Positions 58,862-64,000 of a stretch of DNA of 64,000 nucleotides are shown piece after piece. Below the pieces are notes generated by a model that was not told where the DNA came from, did no database searches, and saw only the letters and a program-made list of their open reading frames with translations. The translations under genes and the position numbers were made by a program. The first letter of the stretch is position 1; every line of letters begins with the position of its first letter. This DNA comes from Dysgonamonadaceae bacterium (GTDB lineage Bacteria > Bacteroidota > Bacteroidia > Bacteroidales > Azobacteroidaceae), in assembly GCA_031260045.1 (NCBI GenBank), contig JAIRKO010000036.1, forward strand, positions 22,144 to 86,143, written 5' to 3'.

Positions 58862-59824
58862 TCATTTGTTTGCCAAAGGCGTGGTTTCCAGTTCGGATAT
58901 TTGCTTCCGCTGCTGCGCGAGCGTTTTAGTATCCAACCGAAGCAAGCCGAACGGGTGAATGTAATCCTGCCCTTCCGACAGCGCCCATTCCAAGAAGCGA
59001 AGCGTTGTTGCGCTCACGTTTCCTTTCAATATGAATGTCAATTCCTCCACCGGTATCAGGTCAATCTCTTTGTTTTCCAGCAGTTGGATGGTTTCATCCA
59101 AGTTCTGCAAATTGAAAACTTCGGCATATTCCTTTTTCACGTCCAGCGGAAGCAGGGCGATACCGTCGTTTAACCGCCGCGACCGAATATCGAAAACATA
59201 ATTCAGCGGGTTGAAACTGACGCCTTTAATGTCTTTGCCGACAGCCTTGTTCAGGTAAATATCGTCGCCGGCAATCTTTTTGCCTTTCAATCGGCTTGCG
59301 TCGTATCCGAAGTGTTCTGCAAAACAGTGCGATACGGAATGGGAATGATTGCCCGAATACACCGTAAGGTCATATTTTTTCTTCGTATCCGGTTCGTCAT
59401 AGTCGTCCGCAAGGAGGTCTTTTTCAAAAAACAGTTCTCTGAGACGTTTTCCGTTCAGTTTTTTCTTTTTCAATTCCTCCGGCAGGGCGTTGTTTTCCCC
59501 CGTAATCGGCAGGACGGCGTATTTCCCGAAAGAAACGGCTGTAGCCTGCGTTTGCGAAAGCTCGCCCTTCGGTTTCCCGAAAGGTACAACCTCAATCGCA
59601 TGTTCTTTCACGTCCCTACCGGCGATGGACACCGTTACATTGGGATGCGCTTTTGAATACTCGGAAATCCATTTTTCCAATAAAGCGTCCACAAATCCAA
59701 GCCCTTTGATGTAAACGATTTCCTGCTGTCCGGAAGCGCCGGTTTCGCCTGTCGTTTGCGCACTTACCGAACCGCTGAGGGCTATCAATACAATCAAACC
59801 TAATTTTTCTAAATGCCTGTTCAT
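58862..59824 (-). CDS. PstS-like periplasmic substrate-binding protein
   Basis: Signal peptide; YIKGLGFVDALLEKWISEYSKAHPNVTVSIAG; HSVSHCFAEHFGY; IHPFGLLRL. Confidence 0.75.
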   Translation of the reverse strand: MNRHLEKLGLIVLIALSGSVSAQTTGETGASGQQEIVYIKGLGFVDALLEKWISEYSKAHPNVTVSIAGRDVKEHAIEVVPFGKPKGELSQTQATAVSFGKYAVLPITGENNALPEELKKKKLNGKRLRELFFEKDLLADDYDEPDTKKKYDLTVYSGNHSHSVSHCFAEHFGYDASRLKGKKIAGDDIYLNKAVGKDIKGVSFNPLNYVFDIRSRRLNDGIALLPLDVKKEYAEVFNLQNLDETIQLLENKEIDLIPVEELTFILKGNVSATTLRFLEWALSEGQDYIHPFGLLRLDTKTLAQQRKQISELETTPLANK

Positions 59825-59864
59825 AATCTTATAATTTTTAAATGGTTATTTGTCTACCTTTTAC

Positions 59865-59900
59865 AAAAAAACTGCCCGACGGTTTTTATCGGACAGTTTT
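59865..59900 (-). terminator. Intrinsic terminator/attenuator in leader of PstS-like gene
   Basis: Minus strand gaaaactgtccga taaaaaccg tcgggcagtttttttg: stem with one mismatch plus U-run, about 40 nt before the ATG. Confidence 0.65.
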
Positions 59901-59931
59901 CCACACATCTTAACTTATTATATCGCTTATT

Positions 59932-60012
59932 TTAGAATGCCTGAAAATGCGCTGTCCTGCTTTGTGGATTGCACATCATACACCTATACCCGTAAAAACT
60001 GAAATTATTCAT
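59932..60012 (-). CDS. Putative 26-aa leader peptide with CMMC motif
   Basis: MNNFSFYGYRCMMCNPQSRTAHFQAF*, about 28 nt downstream of TACCTTTG -7 box and upstream of terminator hairpin. Confidence 0.45.
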   Translation of the reverse strand: MNNFSFYGYRCMMCNPQSRTAHFQAF

Positions 60013-60039
60013 TTTTGTATTTTTGGATTAAATCCGCAG

Positions 60040-60088
60040 CAAAGGTAAGGCGGGGTTTTTATTGCTGCAATACCCTATTTGGGGTATT
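60040..60088 (-). promoter_or_regulatory. Palindromic operator plus -33/-7 promoter driving the leader of the PstS-like gene
   Basis: Minus strand aataccccaaatagggtatt (60088-60069), TTG, TACCTTTG (60047-60040); 21 nt between operator and -7 box. Confidence 0.6.
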
Positions 60089-60114
60089 TTTTTGTAAATG
60101 AGAAGAAAGATGGA

Positions 60115-60828
60115 TTATCTCGCCAAATCGTTCAAATTGATTTTCCCTTCATAAATGGCTTTCCCGACGATAACCCCCGAAATATGCGCTTCGTCCAGCC
60201 GTTTAATATCGTCGAGGCAACCGATGCCGCCGCTTGCAATCAGGTAATTGCCGGTATCCGCTTCTTTGATTTCGCGGTAAAGTTCAATGTTAGGTCCGGT
60301 CAACATTCCGTCGCGACCGATGTCGGTGCAAATTACTTTCAAAATACCCTGCCGACGCCATTTTTCGATGAAAGGGATTACTGCTTCGTCCGTTGTTTCC
60401 GTCCATCCGGCGACGGCTATTTTTTTATCCCGACAGTCAGCGCCCAAAATAATGTGTTCTGCCCCGAATTTATCAATCCAGCGCTGAAATACTTCCGGAT
60501 TTTTCACCGCAATACTTCCCCCCGTAACCATCGCCGCCCCGCTGTTGAACGCAATCTCCAAATCGGCATCCGACTTCAAACCGCCGCCGAAATCAATAAC
60601 CAGAGCCGTCCGGGAAGCAATCGTTTCCAAAATCCGATAATTGATAATCCGACCGGCTTTCGCGCCGTCCAAATCCACAATATGCAGGCGGGTTATGCCG
60701 TGGCTTTCAAACATTTTGGCTACTTCGAGCGGGTCTTCGTTATAGACTTTTTTCCGGTCGTAATCTCCCTGCGAAAGCCTCACGGCTTTTCCGCCCATAA
60801 TGTCGATAGCTGGAATGATTTCTATCAT
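60115..60828 (-). CDS. hisA: HisA: phosphoribosylformimino-5-aminoimidazole carboxamide ribotide isomerase
   Basis: [65 protein letters not shown]. Confidence 0.95.
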   Translation of the reverse strand: MIEIIPAIDIMGGKAVRLSQGDYDRKKVYNEDPLEVAKMFESHGITRLHIVDLDGAKAGRIINYRILETIASRTALVIDFGGGLKSDADLEIAFNSGAAMVTGGSIAVKNPEVFQRWIDKFGAEHIILGADCRDKKIAVAGWTETTDEAVIPFIEKWRRQGILKVICTDIGRDGMLTGPNIELYREIKEADTGNYLIASGGIGCLDDIKRLDEAHISGVIVGKAIYEGKINLNDLAR

Positions 60829-61418
60829 GATTGAAGTTGTAAAAAATTGCGCAGTATTGTTTCGCCTACCGAACCGCTTTTCTCAGGATGGAACTGGGTT
60901 GCGTAAAAATTATCTTTGTGCATCGAGGCGCTGAAAGGTTGAATATAATCCGTTTCGGCAATCGTGTGTTCATTTACCGGAACATAATAACTGTGTACAA
61001 AATACACAAAATCGCCTTCGGAAAGTCCTTTGTATAAGTCGCTTTTTAGGTTTGTAAGGTTATTCCATCCGATATGGGGAATTTTATCTTCCTGTTTTTC
61101 AGGCAGGAACTTGAGGACTGGCGCGTCGAAAACGCCTAAGCAACAGGTATTTCCTTCTTCCGAAAACCGGCACAACAACTGCATCCCGATACAAATGCCC
61201 AACACCGGCTGTTTCAAATTTTTAATCAATTCGTCCAAACGGTGTTCCTTCAAATACCGCATCGTCGTGCCGGCTTCTCCCTGTCCCGGAAAAATGACCT
61301 TGTCCGCTTTCCGCAAAATTTCCCTGTCGGAGGTGATGACCGGCTCAATCCCCAAGCGTTTCAGCGCATAATCGACCGAATAAATATTACCGGCATTATA
61401 TTTGATAATGGCAACCAT
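60825..61418 (-). CDS. hisH: Imidazole glycerol phosphate synthase subunit HisH
   Basis: [60 protein letters not shown]. Confidence 0.95.
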   Translation of the reverse strand: MVAIIKYNAGNIYSVDYALKRLGIEPVITSDREILRKADKVIFPGQGEAGTTMRYLKEHRLDELIKNLKQPVLGICIGMQLLCRFSEEGNTCCLGVFDAPVLKFLPEKQEDKIPHIGWNNLTNLKSDLYKGLSEGDFVYFVHSYYVPVNEHTIAETDYIQPFSASMHKDNFYATQFHPEKSGSVGETILRNFLQLQS

Positions 61419-62953
61419 TATTTTGCGAATGCAACCGCCCTTATTTCACGGATTACCGTAATTTTCACCTGTCCGGGATAAGTCATTTCGTCCTGAATTT
61501 TCTTGGCAAGTTCGTTTGAAAGATTTTCCGTTTCCGTATCGGTCATCTTCTCGGCTCCAACGATAACGCGCAATTCGCGTCCGGCTTGTATAGCATACGT
61601 TTTCACCACGCCCGGATACGCTAAAGCCATCTGTTCCAAATCGTTCAACCGCTTGATGTAGGCTTCGGCAATTTCGCGCCGCGCGCCCGGTCGTGCGCCC
61701 GAAATGGCGTCGCACACCTGAACGATGGGCGCCAGCAAAGTTGTCATTTCCGTTTCGTCGTGATGAGCGCCGATGGCATTGACAATGTCGGGTTTTTCCT
61801 TGTATTTTTCGGCAAGTTTCATACCGAGTACGGCGTGCGGCAATTCCGGCTCGTCGTCAGGCACTTTTCCGATGTCGTGCAACAAACCGGCTCTTTTGGC
61901 TTTTTTCGTGTTGAGTCCTAATTCGGCAGCCATAATCGCACAAAGATTGGCTGTTTCGCGGGAATGTTGCAGCAGATTTTGTCCGTAGGAAGAACGGTAT
62001 TTCATTCGTCCGATCATCCGGATCAATTCCGGATGCAAACCGTGTATACCCAAGTCGATGGTTGTCCGCTTACCGGTTTCGATGATTTCGTCTTCCACCT
62101 GTTTGCGCACTCTGTTTACAACTTCCTCAATACGCGCGGGATGAATGCGTCCGTCCTGCACCAATTGATGCATAGCCAAGCGGGCAATTTCACGCCTAAC
62201 CGGATCAAATCCCGAAAGCACGATGGCTTCGGGCGTATCGTCAACAACGATTTCGATGCCGGTAGCGGATTCCAATGCGTGAATGTTCCGCCCCTCGCGA
62301 CCGATAATCCGACCTTTAATTTCGTCGGAATCAATGTGGAAAACGGTAATCGCATTTTCGATGGCGGTTTCCGTAGCGAGCCGCTGGATAGACTGGATGA
62401 CAATTCGTTTGGCTTCTTTATTGGCGCTCATTTTGGCTTCTTCTATCACATCGTTAACGTAGGCTGCGGCGGAAGTTTGCGCTTCTTCTTTCAGCGCTTG
62501 AGCCAACCGCTCCCGCACTTCGTCGGCAGACATATCGGAAAGCGATTCCAGACGTTCAATTTCCTTTTTGTGGATTTTTCCCAATTCCTGTTTTTTCTTT
62601 TCGATGAGCGCCAGCCGATTTTCCATGTTTTCGCGCATTGCATCCACTTCGGCTTTTTGCCTGAGAAGTTCTTCTTGCCGTTGATTTAGGGTCATTTCGC
62701 GGTGTTTCACTTTGGCTTCATGCGATTGTGTTCGGGAGGTTCGGGTATTGAATAGCTTTTCCAGTTCGGCTTTCGAGGAGATAAATTTTTCCTTAACTTC
62801 CAGTAATTTTTCTTTTTTTATTGCTTCACATGTTTTATACGCATCTTCAATAATCCGTTTGCTTCTTGAATTGAGTAGATTGTCGAATAGCAGCCATGCG
62901 GCAATTGCACCAACGACCAGACATATCATACCTGTAATTATTATTCCTATCAT
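61418..62953 (-). CDS. rny: Ribonuclease Y
   Basis: N-terminal TM + coiled coil, KH domain [49 protein letters not shown] domain. Confidence 0.96.
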   Translation of the reverse strand: MIGIIITGMICLVVGAIAAWLLFDNLLNSRSKRIIEDAYKTCEAIKKEKLLEVKEKFISSKAELEKLFNTRTSRTQSHEAKVKHREMTLNQRQEELLRQKAEVDAMRENMENRLALIEKKKQELGKIHKKEIERLESLSDMSADEVRERLAQALKEEAQTSAAAYVNDVIEEAKMSANKEAKRIVIQSIQRLATETAIENAITVFHIDSDEIKGRIIGREGRNIHALESATGIEIVVDDTPEAIVLSGFDPVRREIARLAMHQLVQDGRIHPARIEEVVNRVRKQVEDEIIETGKRTTIDLGIHGLHPELIRMIGRMKYRSSYGQNLLQHSRETANLCAIMAAELGLNTKKAKRAGLLHDIGKVPDDEPELPHAVLGMKLAEKYKEKPDIVNAIGAHHDETEMTTLLAPIVQVCDAISGARPGARREIAEAYIKRLNDLEQMALAYPGVVKTYAIQAGRELRVIVGAEKMTDTETENLSNELAKKIQDEMTYPGQVKITVIREIRAVAFAK

Positions 62954-62967
62954 GATAAATTATATTT

Positions 62968-63038
62968 AATGAGTAAACAAGTTAATGAGTTAAGGTCAAC
63001 TCGTTTACTAATGTGTAAAAAAATAATATGAATGTTAC
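62968..63038. repeat. Intergenic hairpin repeat, AGTAAACRAGTT family (second copy)
   Basis: taatgagtaaacaagttaatgagttaaggtcaactcgtttactaatgtgtaaaaaaataatatgaatgttactta. Confidence 0.6.
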
Positions 63039-63338
63039 TTATATTGCTTTGAGATATTCTTCCAATTCTTTATCCAAAGCTTCAATTTTATCAAAAACGG
63101 GGGAGAGGTCTTGTTTTTGTTTGATTTTGATGTTTTCAACCGCAATATCAACGGCTGCCATTGCTAATAAATCTTCTGTTCCGAGTTCGGCTGCAGGAAA
63201 CGCCGAGCTGTATTTAATTATTTTTTCATTAATATTTGTTGCCGCTTTGCGGTATATCCCTTCCTCTACCCGTTTGCAATTCAGCGGGTAATATTTTTTT
63301 GCAACATACAGTCGGATGATGAAATATTCGGTTGGCAT
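63039..63338 (-). CDS. zapA: Cell division protein ZapA
   Basis: Small ZapA-like ORF (IIRLYVAKKYYPLNCKRVEEGIYRKAATNINEKI) upstream of rny. Confidence 0.85.
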   Translation of the reverse strand: MPTEYFIIRLYVAKKYYPLNCKRVEEGIYRKAATNINEKIIKYSSAFPAAELGTEDLLAMAAVDIAVENIKIKQKQDLSPVFDKIEALDKELEEYLKAI

Positions 63339-63345
63339 TTGAAAA

Positions 63346-63687
63346 TTATTCGTTTAATAAAGCAATGCATTTATCCACCTCTCGCACTAAATTCGACAAT
63401 CTTTTTTTGGCTTCGTTGAAATCATTTTGCCTAACCGATATGATTTTAGCCATTTTGAGGTTGTCGTATTTATTTTTTAATTCTTCATTGTTTTCCGTCA
63501 ATGATTCATTCAAAGCTTTTTGACCGGCAAGTAGCGCATTTAAGTTCGCGTTTTCCTGTTTCAGGCTATCGCAAAGAGACATCAGTTGGCGAACCTTTGT
63601 TTCAAAATTAGCTACCGTTTTTGCTTGCTCGTCGGTCATTCGGTTCAAAATTTCCTGCAAAAATATGCATTTGTCATGACCTTTCAA
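63346..63687 (-). CDS. Hypothetical coiled-coil protein (possibly ZapB-like); start may be 63639
   Basis: TDEQAKTVANFETKVRQLMSLCDSLKQENANLNALLAGQ, adjacent to zapA. Confidence 0.65.
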   Translation of the reverse strand: MKGHDKCIFLQEILNRMTDEQAKTVANFETKVRQLMSLCDSLKQENANLNALLAGQKALNESLTENNEELKNKYDNLKMAKIISVRQNDFNEAKKRLSNLVREVDKCIALLNE

Positions 63688-63784
63688 AGGGAAATGATAA
63701 ATTTATTCCGTTTTTGCCGTTTTCCATAGCAAGGGGATAGCGGGATGCCGCAGTGAGGTAGTCTCTCGCAAAAAGTATCCCGCG

Positions 63785-64000
63785 TCAAGCGATGGCGGAC
63801 GATTTTTCCCCCAACAAAATATCCGTAACGCATCCCCCAGCCGGCACCATCGGATAAACCATCCCTTTCCGCACAACTTTTACTTCCAACAGATAAGCGC
63901 CTTTCGTTTCCAGCATTTCCCGAATGGCGCGGTCTAATTCTTCGCGCGTTTCCACCGTCCTGCCCGGAATACGGTAAGCGGCGGCTATCTTGACAAAATC
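63785..64000 (-). CDS. ilvB: Acetolactate synthase large subunit, C-terminal 71 aa (5' end outside window)
   Basis: Minus strand DFVKIAAAYRIPGRTVETREELDRAIREMLETKGAYLLEVKVVRKGMVYPMVPAGGCVTDILLGEKSSAIA*. Confidence 0.85.
   Translation of the reverse strand, partial: DFVKIAAAYRIPGRTVETREELDRAIREMLETKGAYLLEVKVVRKGMVYPMVPAGGCVTDILLGEKSSAIA

Overview
The window is a stretch of a Bacteroidales-type (Bacteroidota) chromosome. Evidence for this is the type IX secretion/gliding core (porP/sprF-gldKLMN), two SusC/SusD pairs, T9SS-sorted secreted proteins and repeated TAnnTTTG -7 boxes. Most of it is ordinary housekeeping content: tex, secG, lptE, thrA, purF, thiD, folC, ispE, nrdDG, prfA, feoAB, hisHA, rny, zapA and the ilvB C-terminus. 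I saw no rRNA, tRNA, CRISPR array, prophage or classical IS element. The interest lies in the intergenic DNA: (1) four locus-specific tandem arrays with ~20.5-22 bp period and dyads in the units; (2) two segments bounded by the same TCAATTAAGAATTAAGAG inverted repeat, one carrying a four-helix-bundle (S23/IVP) gene between nrdD and nrdG; (3) two promoters with a near-identical AATACC-N8-GGTATT operator exactly 21 nt upstream of TACCTTTG, one followed by a 26-aa CMMC leader ORF and an intrinsic terminator ahead of a PstS-like gene; (4) an internally deleted copy of a DUF2148 gene whose intact paralogue lies 8 kb away; (5) two adjacent decayed toxin-antitoxin modules; (6) a REP/BIME-like palindromic repeat family, two copies of which interrupt the gld operon. 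All family assignments come from reading the translations; no database search was run.
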